Of a stretch of DNA of 64,000 bases, positions 49,341 to 62,700 are shown in pieces. The translations under genes were made by a program, and so were the position numbers. The DNA comes from Brachypodius melanocephalos (lineage: Eukaryota > Chordata > Aves > Passeriformes > Pycnonotidae). Under the pieces are notes generated by a model, which made no database searches, had not been told where the DNA came from, and was given only the letters and a program-made list of their open reading frames with translations. The stretch spans positions 1,571,234 through 1,635,233 of the forward strand of contig VZSR01000245.1 in NCBI GenBank assembly GCA_013398615.1, written 5' to 3'. How positions within the stretch are numbered: the first letter of the stretch is position 1; each line of letters opens with the position of its first letter.

Positions 49341-50999
49341 GTAAGACTGTAAAGTGTATTGGACTTTTTTCAGTAAGACAGTTGTTAAGATATACTGGAA
49401 TCAGTACCATACATTTAGGTAATTAGATATAAAATTTAACAGAAACAGTTTTCCGTCATTATTTCTCCAAAATAAAGATACTTTACATAGGAATCAATTT
49501 CATTGTAGCTTGCTGTTGAAATGCTAATGGGCAGCCATTTAAGCCCTAGACCACTTTAGGTTTTTCAGAACACCACCCAGAGGTTTCACTGCTAGCGCCT
49601 AAGGCAAGGCTACTGAATCTCTAGGCATCTCTAGGGCTGAGGAAGGTTTGGATCCCAATTTGCAATTTGTGCAAAGATGCTGCTTACAGAGTGAGACAAA
49701 TATTAGACTAGTAACAGAGAATAAAGGAACAAACTATTCTCCAGTGATGTCTCCTGCCATCCTGAATGCCCAGGACTACTTGTCTAGGGTGTGCTTTGTA
49801 AGGTGCACGGAGTATTGACAAGGTTCTTTGTGGAGCAGACATTTGCAGAAGGCTTCAATTTGTATGTATTTGTGTATTTAGGTTGTTCAGCATTCAGTTC
49901 TGCCTCGGTGCAATACCAAAAAATCAAGGTGATTTGTGGTTTTTATGGTTTGTCAATTGTTTTGTTGGTTTTTTGTTTTTGTTTTTGTCCCCAGGAAGAA
50001 AAAAAAAATTATCTCTTCTGTAAAATAAACCCTGAACTGTTCTAAATATCATTATAGAATTGCATCCATTCAAATGGATTTTAGTAACTGGTCTGTATAT
50101 GGAATGGAATGGAAAGAATTATAATGTGATTTCCATCAGAATACTTACAAAAGACTTGATTTATAATCTGATACCATTACAATACAATAATACTTTAAAA
50201 CAAGTTATTTTAAAATAGTATGACTACTTTTTGAACTCCTATTTTAATATTATTTAATATTTCTATTATTGCCACATGAAAATTAGTGATTACTATTACT
50301 ATATATAATACTTTTTAAATTTAATAAAGTAATTATGTCTGCTATCTTTGTAAAGACTTACTTTTATTACTACTATCAAATAGTAGTGTTTAATGGTACT
50401 GATCATTGCCACAAATACTTTTCTTACTGCTGTTTTGTCTACTGAAGATTTTCCCTCATTTGTAGTCATTAATTAGTATTAATGAAGCATTTCCTTTGTA
50501 ATTGTTAATGTATCAAATGAAGAAAAAATATTTTTAAATTGTTACGTGACAGTATTAGCAGAAAGACAAGTAAACAGTCTTTGAGGGGTGTTCTAAAACA
50601 GAAAAAAAAATTATAAAATATTTTTTCTTTTGTTCCTACCCGATAATCTTCCTGTTTGAGCAAAAAGTGGCTTTCCTAGTACCTCTTCCTGATTATCTGT
50701 GTTTTTCTAATGAAGAGAAAATGCACTTGAGCACGTGTAGAACAGTTTCTGTTCCCAGGGAGCTACAGTGGCTTGCTTGGCTCCTGGCTGGCTGTTAGAT
50801 GTTGGGCTGTGCCTCGCAGTATCCACCCCTCAGCCTTCCCATTGCGAATTTGCTTGCATGGCAGCTGCTGGTATTGTTAACCCTCTTCTGTCCTGAAGGA
50901 TATTCCATTGTGGCTTCTCAGATTAGGTATTTAATTGGGGTGGGAATTATTCTTCTTGTAATTAAAGAACGATACAGAGCTGTTTAAAAATACTTAAAC

Positions 51000-51470
51000 A
51001 GGAATGGTTATATAATTAGAAGAGATTCTGGGTCCATTGAGCGTGTTCCACTAAAGAGAGCTGTGGCAGTATGGCTGAGAGCCTCTGGCCACGTGGCTGC
51101 AGTAGCCTCAACAGAAGATGTTTCTTGGATGCATCTTGCAGCCTGCACTGAGTGCAGCTGCGCAATTAGCAGCATGTGGCATGGCTTCTCTCCCTGGGTA
51201 GTTAGATGAGCACAAATGGCTCCTGAGTCTGGTGACACGTTCAGTCATGGCCTGCCTGTAAGGTGCCTCGGTGTCACCTCCCAGACAGCGGTACCGGCTG
51301 TGCGGGGCAGCAGGGCAGGGCAGGGGATGCGCTGCTGCTCCAGGTGCTCCTCCAGGCAGGTGAGCACTCCCATGCTGTCCCTGGCATGGCTGGCACTGGG
51401 AGCTATGATGGGGAAGCTGCAGGGACACACATGTGCGTGGTGGTTGTTCAAGCCTACAGGACTAGGTTAG
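51000..51470. other. GC-richer block in intron 3
   Basis: This 470-base region has more G+C and more CpG than its flanks. It includes words such as ccacgtggc and agcggtaccggctgtgcggg, and a short (GCAGG)-type run near 51308-51327. Overlapping open frames on both strands reach 106 codons and show no domain. It does not match CR1 or the LTR families seen here. It may be a small regulatory island or an unrecognised old repeat. Confidence 0.35.
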
Positions 51471-53385
51471 AAGTAAGCTGCAATAAGCACTTCTCAGGAA
51501 GGGTTATGTCAGGCTTAATGCCAGCTGCTTTCTTGTAGAAACCCTCTGCTTCTGGGCCACGCTGCTCATAGACACTGTCATTTTCAGGGACCTTCTACTA
51601 TTAGAGATGTAGGCATTCTAGGCAGAAATCCTTCTGTGGGCAGAATTGTAGGGAAAGGGTGGTTGGCATCTTAGAGGAGAGACCCACTCTTCACCCAATT
51701 GCAGATGAAATCCCTGATTTTCCTTTTATACTTCAGGAAGGCATTTAACCAGCAGGGACTATACAGAATGATTTTTTTCCCCCTTTTTCTTAGTTGAAAT
51801 AGATGTGTTTCAGGAAGTGTAAAACTACCTCCCTGCTTTGATCAATTTTTATTCCTTTATTTTATTTGGGAACACCGAGTGAATGAAGACTTTACCTCTA
51901 GTTTGGAAAGGTCTGAGTAATCTTTTTGTTATTGGCGTTGCTAACTATTCTTTCTCCTGCTAGTATAACAATGTCATCACACATAAAATTTATTTTGTTT
52001 TAAAACTAAAACTGAAAACCTTGAAATGAGCAAGGGCCTTGAAATGCAACTTCTTCAAAATATTATCTCTTCTATCATACTCATTTAATTCTTGATGTAA
52101 AACAAGAGTTCATTGCTTTTGTGCTGGGAGCACGAAGCCACAAGTTGATACTGTTAACTCAATGTTTGTAATATAAAGTGTTGTTCCTGTAGTGTGGTCC
52201 AATTACACAATAGTAAAGCAGGGATGTAACACAGCAATGCTGCTTTCCTATTTGTTTCAGTAAGTTTAGCACAGCGGGAAACATGGCATTCTTCCAAGGT
52301 AATGCGTCAAGCTTACAGTTGGATGGAAGCGCAATGGAAATTATTCCAAGACTTTGCGTGCCAGCTAATAACTCTCGCTGAATGTATGCGACAATTGTCT
52401 TGTGAAATGTATTTGATGTAATTTCATTTTGAGATATTATGGTATTCTAGAGATATTTGAAAAAGTTTCTCTGTAGGTGCTACATTTACGGCATTGTAGT
52501 TTTAGTAATCAAATACAATTTCTGCCTGGTTAGAGATCATGTGCACCCTTTTTAAAAAATCCTGCTGTATCTTCTGAAATCAGAAAGAAGTACTCCATTA
52601 ATTAGATCAAATTATGTACATTGTTCCTTTTAAAATGTCCTATTTTTTTGTGGAAGAATATATTTAAAACAAAATCTTAAATGAAAATATACGCATGATA
52701 GCAGCAGAATGTCTCCTTTCTTTTTGAAGTGTGGAAAGTAATAATGTATCAGCCATTTGGCAGCTGGGAGAAACCAGGAATGTGAAGCCATCTTATTTGG
52801 TAGTCATTTTGCTGTAGAGACCTGGGGGTTGGCTAGGAATCAGAATTTTTGCAGTTGGTCTCATTCTTGACTAGTTTTCACATTGCTTTAAAGCCATTCC
52901 CCAAGCCAGTAAATTGCACTGTGGCATCAACCCACTGCAGCTGTCTTAAAGATACATCGATATTCTTTACAGCTTTAAACAATGATCAGCAAAATATATA
53001 CATTTAAAATGCCATGGCAGTGGCTTTATAAACAGCTCTGTAGTATATGTTTTCATGTTTCAAAGGTGGTGAGGAGCAGCCACCACTTGTGGACCATTAG
53101 CAAATAGTTCACAATTAAGGAGTTCATCTTTAGCCTCACTAACAGTCTTGGAACAGAGGGTGTCAGTGCATACTAAAAACAGTATTGGGTTTTCTTTTTG
53201 TGAACCACAGAGAGCTCAGAGAGCTGTTAGTTCCAAACAGGCTATTGAATGCTATCATAGGTAAAAACACCAGCTCTACAGCATCTGTTTTGATTTTATG
53301 ATTGTAAAGGTAAAATTCCTCCATTTCAGGTGCCTTTTTCTTTTTTTTCCTTTAATCCCCCCTGCTCATTTTTCACTCAGTATTC

Positions 53386-53712
53386 TTAGAACGGTATCTC
53401 ACACCTCTTGCTCACAGACATTTTCTCTGTGGTAGTAAGTTTGGGTGTACAATAAAGATAATAATTACTACTAGTGTTTAAAGCTTTCCAAGGGTCTTTG
53501 GTTACATGCATACATACGCCTTTCTTGAAGCATTTCTGAGTGCCTTTGGCAGCATTGATCCAGCAAATGGAAGGTTGGTTGTCATTGGCAGTATTTGTTG
53601 TTCCAGAGGGTGTGTTCCAGCTGGTGGGAGTAGTTTCAACACTGACATGTGAAGAGTCTATAAAAGAAAATAAAGAGCAGAGGAGATGCAGAGGGGTTAA
53701 CCAGCCAACCAT
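53386..53712 (-). other. Antisense ORF with signal-peptide-like start (108 codons)
   Basis: The frame starts with ATG and opens MVGWLTPLHLLCSLFSFIDS, which looks like a short signal peptide. The rest is Thr/Ser/Asn-rich and has five cysteines after the hydrophobic start (ICW, KCF, VCM, YCT, RCE). An alternative reading is an exon: ttattttcttttatag just inside the frame is a strong minus-strand acceptor, with the coding part beginning at about 53657. No family is recognised. Frames of this length are expected a few times by chance in a window like this. The sense strand has an overlapping 105-codon frame. Confidence 0.2.
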
Positions 53713-56700
53713 TAGCCTTGGCCCATGCTCCTGCAGGCAGAAGTGTCAGGTTGGGGGAAAAAAAAAGACTACTGAGCTAGCTGAGCATCAAGATCCTGCA
53801 CAGGTCCAGGAACACAAACTGCAGACAGTTATTAATGGGACTGAAATTGTGGATTAATCACTACTGATATCCCACAGTAATTCCTACTAGCATCGAGAGC
53901 ACCAGCAAATTCTCCATGCAGTTAACATGGTGAGCTTGCTGACTACAAATGTGTGTTGTGTATGTTGTCAGCATTTAAGGGTCCTTGTGCATGAGAACTG
54001 CCTCACACAGTGGGGAGGGAAGGAAGAGTGTGTTGAGTGGTCGAGGGTACATGCTGATTTGGCAAAGGATATAGGATGAATTCCTGGGTCAATAGTGATA
54101 ATGATCAGAGTGCCTTTCTGATGAATAATTAAGTCTGAGGTCGTCAAGAAATTTTCCTCTCAGTAGTGACATAATTTGGCATAGTATGTGCCAATATTTA
54201 ATGAAGAATACACATTTGGGATTGTCCAAGCTGGTTTTAGGCTCTTACAGCTGCTTTCAGAGCTTTGAAAGCTCTATTTTGGATTGTAAAAAAAACCCCA
54301 ACAAACCATCCCTACCCCCCATTTGAACATCACCTGGCAGGGGTTTTGAGGACAGCAATCACAAGAAGAGGATCTGTCAGAGATCAAAACCACGGAGTGA
54401 CAAAACATGCTTGTCCCTGGACATCCTGGATCAGAGTATCTGCTCAACACCTTGCTTTCCTTTGATGACTAGTGCTGACACTGAGATGGTGCTGCTTTTT
54501 CAGTAACAAAACTCCAGCGGAACCACTGAGTCAGTGTATGTAGCATGCTGTGAATTTTTTTCACCTATTTCCTTGCAGACAAACAAACAGCGAGAGAACA
54601 AGTCATTACAGTATGCATTTCTAATGCTACAAGCAGGCCTGAATTAGAAATTAAAAAAAAGAAATCCAAGTTCTATGAAAATAAATAGCATCTTTCTTTA
54701 ATCCAAAGACTCATACCTACTGCTGAATGACTGGAAAGTTTAAACTTGGTGTTTTGTTTCTTGTTATGAATCACTCATTAATTCCCTTGTTAAATTTCAT
54801 AACTTAATGTTTTCCAGACCTTCAGTTATTGCTGCATTGAATTTTCACCAGTAAATTTGTAATTATTTCTATGCATTGTGTGGTAGTGTTGTCTTTTATA
54901 TTTAGTGTGGAACTCCTTTCTGACAGTAGAAGTGAAAAATAATTTTGAGTGTTCGGAGGTGAAAGGGCTGTACCACTCAGATGAAGTGAGGATTATTTCT
55001 GAAAGCATAACCTACACTGTTGTTGCTGTCTTAAATATGTCTTAGTGCTTTATTTGCTTTTATATTTAAAAATACAGTTTGGTGGTTAACCTTGGAAATT
55101 ACTACAAGAAGAGAAAGGAAACTTTCAGCTTTTTTATACTGTGTCTTGTCTGCAGTTGAAACAATGGGTCAGTGGCACTAAATATAGTCTGGTAGTTTGC
55201 TCATTCTATTTTAGCTTTCCTCCAGCAGATAGACAACAGTCAATTAATACCTTTAACTCTTTTGCTTATTTTTCAATATTAAAAAAGGAAGAAAAAAAAA
55301 AAAAGCAGTGGGGGTGATTTTTTCTCATCGTTGTCTCTGATTGCCAAGTTATTTGTATGTAGAGGGAAGATTCTTCTGGTATAATCAATCTGCTGCTACC
55401 CATTTTACTGCCAAGCATTCCTTCTCTATGGTAGCGTAATGTTACCTAGGGAACAGCTTAAAGCTGACACATACAGTGGTGCCACAAATTAATTTCACAG
55501 TTATCAGGATATAGGGTGATAACAACAACATGAGCTACTGTGAAATTACCATTGTTCCTATTGAGTTACAGTGTAATTATTACTTTTGTGGCAACTATGC
55601 AAATAACTCATGTCACCACTGTAGGATGGGATGTGCTTTCCTTTCTCTGATTCAGTACTTTGTGCTTCAGAGACATCTTTATGTGCTATAAACTAGAGCT
55701 CTGCTTTGAATTAAAAACTAAATGTGGTTATATCTTCACAAAAATAAAAAAGGTGAAAAAGAGAAAAGCAATACTTAAGAGACTAAAAAACAAAATCAGT
55801 TTCAGTCTGTCCATCATCACCTGAAATCAGGTCTGCAAATAAGTGATAATTTAATAAAATAATAACCACACTGTTACTCTTTCATTACTTCCAGAATCAA
55901 AGTTGGAACCTTCCTTCAAAAAAGGGGCTTTGAATTAGGTACTTCTGTTACGGGACATTTTCAGGTTTCTTTGCTGCCATTTTGGTTTGGTAAAAGGGAC
56001 AGGTGAAGAGATATTTGATTACATTTATTCTTATTGACAGGTAGAAATAAAAACCTGGAGCAAGGTTAAGATGCTGTTTCCAGTATATAATATGGAATAA
56101 ATGTATCCTTGGTCCAGGACACTGGACCCTGGTTAAAACAAAACAGCTGCTGAGGCTGAAGGATGGCAGAAGAGCAGGTCAGATTGTGTCATGAAGGTGG
56201 CACAGGTGCTCCTTGTAGTGCTTGCTTAGAACCAGGGAGAAATAAGCATGCTTTGAGGCAGCTTACATATTTTCAGAAAGGTAAGATCCACGAGGTAGTT
56301 TTAGTTTTATTTTTCTACCATAGGCTGAGATTTGCAAAAATTCCTACGGACAGCTTGGATGTCCAACTCACAGTTAGTTATATATGGATAGATCACCATG
56401 AGAACCTTGCAAAATTTTTATTCTAGGTAAGTGGCTAATGACCAGATTTTCAAAATTGCTCAGAATTCAAGAGCTTTTAGTGTTTAAATATTAAAGAATA
56501 TTTTTGAGATGTGCCATTTAGAAAAACAACACAGCTCCTATTGCATGAAAAGAATGAACAAATGAAAGTAAGTCCATAACCAAGAGAAAATATGTGTAAG
56601 ATAACTCACTATTATAAAAATTGAGGGCAAGATAAATTTCCCTGAAGGACAAAATTCTGATAACGGGCACATTTTCTTTCTTTTTTAGAGTTTACTGAAA

Positions 56701-59700
56701 CTTCATTGACAAATAATCCTAATGGAATGATACCCTTTGATTTTTTCCCCCAATTTAAATTCTTGGTTTATATTTTATAGTATATTAAAAAATTTAATTG
56801 AAGAAGGCCTTTTCTCATTTTAGTTATGACTTTTCAAATGTTCTTGTGCAAAAGAATGTTTTTTAATTAATTTCAAAGTATTGTTTTAAATTGCAAGTAG
56901 TTTCCAAAAGGAAACTGTTTCCTCAGTTCTTGTTTCACTGCACGAAGAGAAATACAGAACAGCTTGATGAGCCTGTTTCTGTGAAGGAATAAATATCAAC
57001 AACATTCTGAAGGAGCTGTCTGTGTCCATGAGCATTTCTAAAATGTCTGTCTGTACTGTATCACCAAGATTTGAGCTGTAATAGTTGGGGTATTTTTCAG
57101 TAGTTTGATAGTTGTAATTTTTTTCTATAGAAAAGCAATGTTCTGTTTCTTGTTCTGAATTTTTTTTCTTTGGGTCAACACAATCTGCTCAGGTTTTGCA
57201 CTGATGGAATATAGCAGTACCATAAAACCTCTGCAACTGATAATCTAGGGGGAAGTAATCACAAGACAAATAAACCTTATGTTATGGCTCATTTATTATC
57301 CATGTGATGAATAATGGTGGAAAAGCGTGTGGTAATTAATGGACTGGCTTCATGGAAAGACTCCTGTTTATCATATGGTTGTTGCTCTTTTTAGTGGTTT
57401 GCTGACAAGTATATTTATTGCAGTATGAGGAGGTCACTAATTAATATGGATATTAGTAGGGCTTTGTGAGAATACTCTGAAAAATCTGATTGTTTAAGAA
57501 TTTTCCCTCTCTGTCCCCCATTCAGTTTTTTCACTTCTATGTATTGAAGAGCTAAGTCAGTATTTGATGCCACATTATTGCCCAGATGCAGCAATCTTTA
57601 ACCCATATAAGTTACATTTGAAAGAAACAGTTTGGGCTTAGCAAGAGTTTCTGGAAGATCTGGTGCAATCCTTGCATGCTTTGTTAGTAGTCAGCCTTGT
57701 GAAAGCAAGTCATCAAGGTTTAGAGCCACCACAGGTGCTCATTGTCCCAATTTTGGAAGGTTTTGGGGATCAGGATGGGTATTTGTGGTACAGGGTGGGG
57801 AGCTTCTACTGGAGCCACTAGTGACCGAGAAGCAAAAGTTCATCAGAAAAATCCAATGTTGTGTTTTGCATGCCTGATGACCCAGACACTGTTTGGGATA
57901 AGTGTTAGGTATTGACAGGATTTTTAATATAAGCAGATAAAACAAAGTTGTTGGGGTTTTTTTAAAGAGTGTAATTTTGAACTATATGAAGGACTCTTTT
58001 GTTAAAATGTAATTACAACTTACCCCCACAACTGCTTGCATAAAAATCTCCAGCAAGCCATACAGCAAAAATCAAGAATAATTTTCTTGCAAAATAGGTG
58101 ACGTCAATTATTTTATTGCTTTTGGTGTCACTTATCTATGGTTTCTTAGCTTTACTAGACAAATAATTGTAATTCTGTGCTGCATGTTGAGACAGATGCT
58201 ATTTTAAAACAGCAAGGAAGTTTAGATCTCTTCCCATGTTTTCAAGTAAGAAGATCAGCTTCTTACCAGCTCTCTGCTGGTTATTTTGATGGATTTCTTC
58301 CCCCTCATCCATGATGACCACTTTCAGATATCCTAATAGAGAGACAGGCTTTTTTTGTGTTAGGCAGGTAATTTTGTCCCCTTTTGTTCCTTTTTTAAAA
58401 TTCTTTTTTGTCTCCAGGTTACTTTTTAGTAGTTTTGCATGTGTCCCACTAGCACTTCATTAGCAAAGAGGGATTGAGCCAAGTGCTGTACTGTAATCTT
58501 TCTTCCTTTGCTTATGGAATAGCTGTAGGAAAGGTGGTAGCTTTCAGACCGATCTTATGTTTTCTTCTTCAATCTCTGTGTGATCGATGAGTGGTCAGAG
58601 TTCTCAGCAGAAGCAGCCTGAGGGCTGAGGTCCAGCCCTGAGTGCCAGGGAAGCAGATTAGGATGTGGTAGTTTACCAAGGGTCAAACCCCACGTAATAA
58701 CCGAGTCACTCAGTTGAGCGAGCTGCTCGGAGCTGCTGCATGGTCAGTTTAAACCTCTGAAATGAGGTCTGTAAGCAGAGTCCTGGGAAGGTCCTTTGGC
58801 AGGTTCGTGTGACCCTGTCACACACAGGCAGCCTAATCTGAAGTGGGAATATAACCTGAGCTATAGTATGCACTGTAAGTACAGATAAGTGCATGTGGTA
58901 TGGGAATGGTGGTGTGTAAAGGTGAGTAAAATCTTTCTCAGGAGTGTCTCTGGAAAGGGTATCACAGGACAAGATACCTGTTGTTTTTATGTTCTCACTA
59001 CTGACACCACTTTTTGCTTCATGCTGTGACTTTATCCTGGAAAAAAATGAACCATGAGAGAATGGCAGAAGTCCTTAGTTGTGGAAGGTGAACTTTCAAT
59101 GTGAAGTTTGCATGCTCCTTCCTGGTTGTCACAAGTGCTGACACTGAGAGCACCTTGGCCATGTCCTTACTTGAAAAAGCTTTCCTTGGAAGTTCCACCT
59201 TCTGGAAAAGACTTAAAATGGCTCAACTGAAATTGTAGCTCTTTACCAGATTGAAAACTCTGGTCTTCTTGTTTCAAAATAATAAACCTATTATTTCTTT
59301 ATGCAGGGCCACTGAAAATTAACAATTATCATCTGTGCTCTGAGGAATACAAATAGTTCCTCCAGGGAAAAATACATAAATCAGTGCCAAATCTCACTAA
59401 ATTAAAAAAAAAACAAATAACCTATTTCGTTTTGGCAGGGTTGATAATGTTCTGATCCTTGGCTTCAGGGCCAACATATTTTTCTAGGTCTACATAGAAA
59501 GATGTTCATGTCATTTCTGCCTCTACAGTAAATAAAAAGCTGGATCAGCTCTCCTATGTTGTCTGTAATGAGTTCCAACTGGAGTACTATCCCTCCATCC
59601 TTGGCAGCTTAGGCAGCTTTTCAGTGGAGAATTTTCTGTTTTTCAGAAAGCAAGATTTTTAACCTCTTCCTTGCTCAGAAAAGTACAGACATTGTAACAG

Positions 59701-62700
59701 AAGAGATTACCTTAGAAACTGCATCAAAGTTTTGAGATTTATGGACATTAGTATATTTTGTACTTAGCCAGAAGAGTTCTTCATGTTCTGACATGTCTTA
59801 TTTCTTGTTTGGGCAATCGACTTTCAGTTTTGTTCTTTGTTATAGGGTAGAGGTTCTGGGATTCTTTGCATCAAATAAAGCCTGGTACTAAGAGCTGTCT
59901 GATACCAGCCACTTCTATATGATATAAATTTATTTATCTCTTTCTCTTTCCCCCTGCCCCACAATTACTTTGCTCAGTGGTTTTTCTTAATATTTTTTTC
60001 TCATTGAAGTACTAAAGCCTACAAGAAGTTTGTTCGTGATGAAATGATTTTCCTGGTCAGTTCACCTCTGACCAAGGCAACAAGCTCAGCAGTAATGAAG
60101 TTTTAACTGAAGGCAATATACGGCATTGTATATCAAACAATGCCAAATAGTTAAAATTGTATTAGAGCAAAAATATGATCTATACCAGCTTCCCTAGGAA
60201 AATACATGAGATTAAGGAATTCCTTGGGGAAGAATGAACCCTTTTCATTGTCCTTCACTAAGATCTGTGACAAACTTGCTTTATCTTCTCATTTTGCCAA
60301 TTCTCTCATGGTGGCTAAATCAGATCTGGCACATCAGTGTGCTTCTTTACAGCTAGGAATTCCTTCCCTCAGCACATGTGGAAGACTCAGTAAAGTCCTG
60401 AGCACTTTGGCCAACACTGAGAAAGCTCTTACTCTTGCATTTAATTTTAAACAAAGCCAAATTCTGATGTTTAAACTTGAACATGAGCTTCAGTGTGTGC
60501 ACAGCATAGAGCCACAGTGCATGTGTTGGTAAAGGTAATATCTGTACTGTATGTTGGATTTATGTTGGCTCATGGAAGCAGACTCCAGCCCTAGGAATTC
60601 AGCTGTTGCTTCTTTTGAGATGATGCCCTGCCATGTGGCCAGTGACCTGCCCTGAAGCAGCTCAAGTGCTGGAAGTTCTCAATGGATCAATCCTGAGTTT
60701 CATCCAGAGACTACCTGCTAGGAACACTAATACTCATGTAACACCGTGGATAGTCCTGATCTTGTGTGAGTACATTTCTGTGAGGAGTAGGATTAATAAT
60801 TAATGCATGTTCCCTCTGTGTAAAACAGGATAATCTCTGACAGATGGTGATTTTTAACAAGAACACTGCAGCAATTCAGATCAGGCTAAGTGTGCTTTTT
60901 CTGTGCCTCAAAACTAAAAGATTCTTATGTGGAAGTATGTAAAACCTGCATGGCTTTCTTGTACTCTATTCCTAGTTTTGGATCATGGATACACTGGATT
61001 TTTGAGAGGTTGTAGTAATAGTGGTAGTGGTGTGATTTTGTCAAATTTCGTGGCATTATAAAAATGTCTGAATACTTCCTGTCAGTAGGTGAACAGCTGA
61101 GAGAAAAAACAAATTGCTACCAATAGTAGAAACTTATTTTAAAAAGTCCATCGAAATACTTTTTTATCATTTTTACTATTATGTGTAATATAAACATACA
61201 AAGCTTGGGGGTTTCATTCCTTAAATGCCTTCTATAGTGTTATTGAGGAAACAAGATATTTAATCAGATCTTAATCTTTTTCTTTGCTGTGAAATGCTGC
61301 CCAGAGATTTAGAGGTCAAACTGGGCACCCATCAGTACAGGTCAAGCTGTGCTGGTCTCCAAGGGAAGATCATCTGTCTCTTTCTGGAAGCTGCAGAGAT
61401 ACACGTTAATGAGTGATGGAATGGTTGATGTGCTGTCAGGTGCTCATCCAACATCAGCATCGGGCTGATGTACTAGAAAGACTGCCTGATATGCTATAAA
61501 CATGTTGTATATTTAGATGTTCTCATTGTATGTAAAGAACGGTTATAAAAAAGCATGCACCATTGCAGACTTCAAATGGATGGGTGTCACTGCTTAAATG
61601 AAGGCTTTGAATCACAAATGTATGTGCAAGTAGCTATTTTCTTCCATTTGTAAAATACTCAGCTAACTATTTCTCAGAATGAGTAATGTACCATATATAG
61701 CACCAAAACAGTGTCTGTAGTGCTTCGCATCATTCTAAGCAGAAATAGATATGTTTATTGAATACAGCAGCTAGTTTGCATCCTTGGAAGTATCCATTTG
61801 GACTTTCTTTCTCTGGAAATGGGATTTTTGAAATGCTGCATATCTGTTAAACAGAATATATCTATTTTTCAAGTTTATTGAACAATATATAGTATTTTTC
61901 AAAGAAATGGACTGATGATTTAATCAGGTTTTATATTGAGGAGGCTGAGAACATGTGAGAATATCTTTCAGATTACCAGGTAAGATAAAGTACCTGGTAG
62001 TTATGAGACAGTGGAGGGGAATTATTAAAGTCGCTTAAGAGTTGCCACTTCACCTTCCTAAAGCCCACCCTAAAGGCTGCCAGGGTACTGAGGCTGCACT
62101 TCCATAAAAGAGCTGCTCAACACTGAATTCTGCAGTAGGTTTTCAAACAGACTCTTCCTGGCCCGTGTTGGTTCAGTCCCTACAGGTTAACCAAGCCAGA
62201 TGTACAGAGGGAGCTTAGAAACCTTCTGGTACTGAAAACTAGGTTAGAGGTTTACCAAGTATTTCACTGTTAAATGTGTCAGTTCAAATCCCTGCTCTTC
62301 CTGATTTTGAGTAAGTGCCTGAATTTAGAATGTTCACAGCTTAGGGCTTGAACATAGGTTTTCTGATAATGGTTGCTGTGAAACTGTTTTGATTTTTTTT
62401 CTATTTTCAGATAGAAAAGCAGAGCTTAAATTTATTTCCTCATGAGCAAGTGCATAGTGGTAAACTTTGCTAAAAGAAAGGCGTGGCTCTGGTTTGTTTC
62501 TGACCCTGTCAGATATTCAGCAACTAAAGTCTTAGCAGCCAGCATCTTGGCTGTTTTTTTGAGAATTTGTTACATATACTCCTGCCTACTCTATCCATTC
62601 ATTTAGTGTGTATTAGGAGCCTGAATATCCAAGTTGGCTTGAAGAAGTCAGCTTTAGTTAACTTGGAGTCTTCAAAGCCCAAGCCTTGCCTTTGAAGATG

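Noticed and set aside
52261..52298. 38-nt segment between tttgtttcag and gtaatg
   Set aside because: Splice-like, but very short and starts with an in-frame stop in one frame; typical of random pseudoexons, weaker than the two reported.
60206..60532. 108-codon sense frame
   Set aside because: No motif, no splice signals and no family; within chance expectation.
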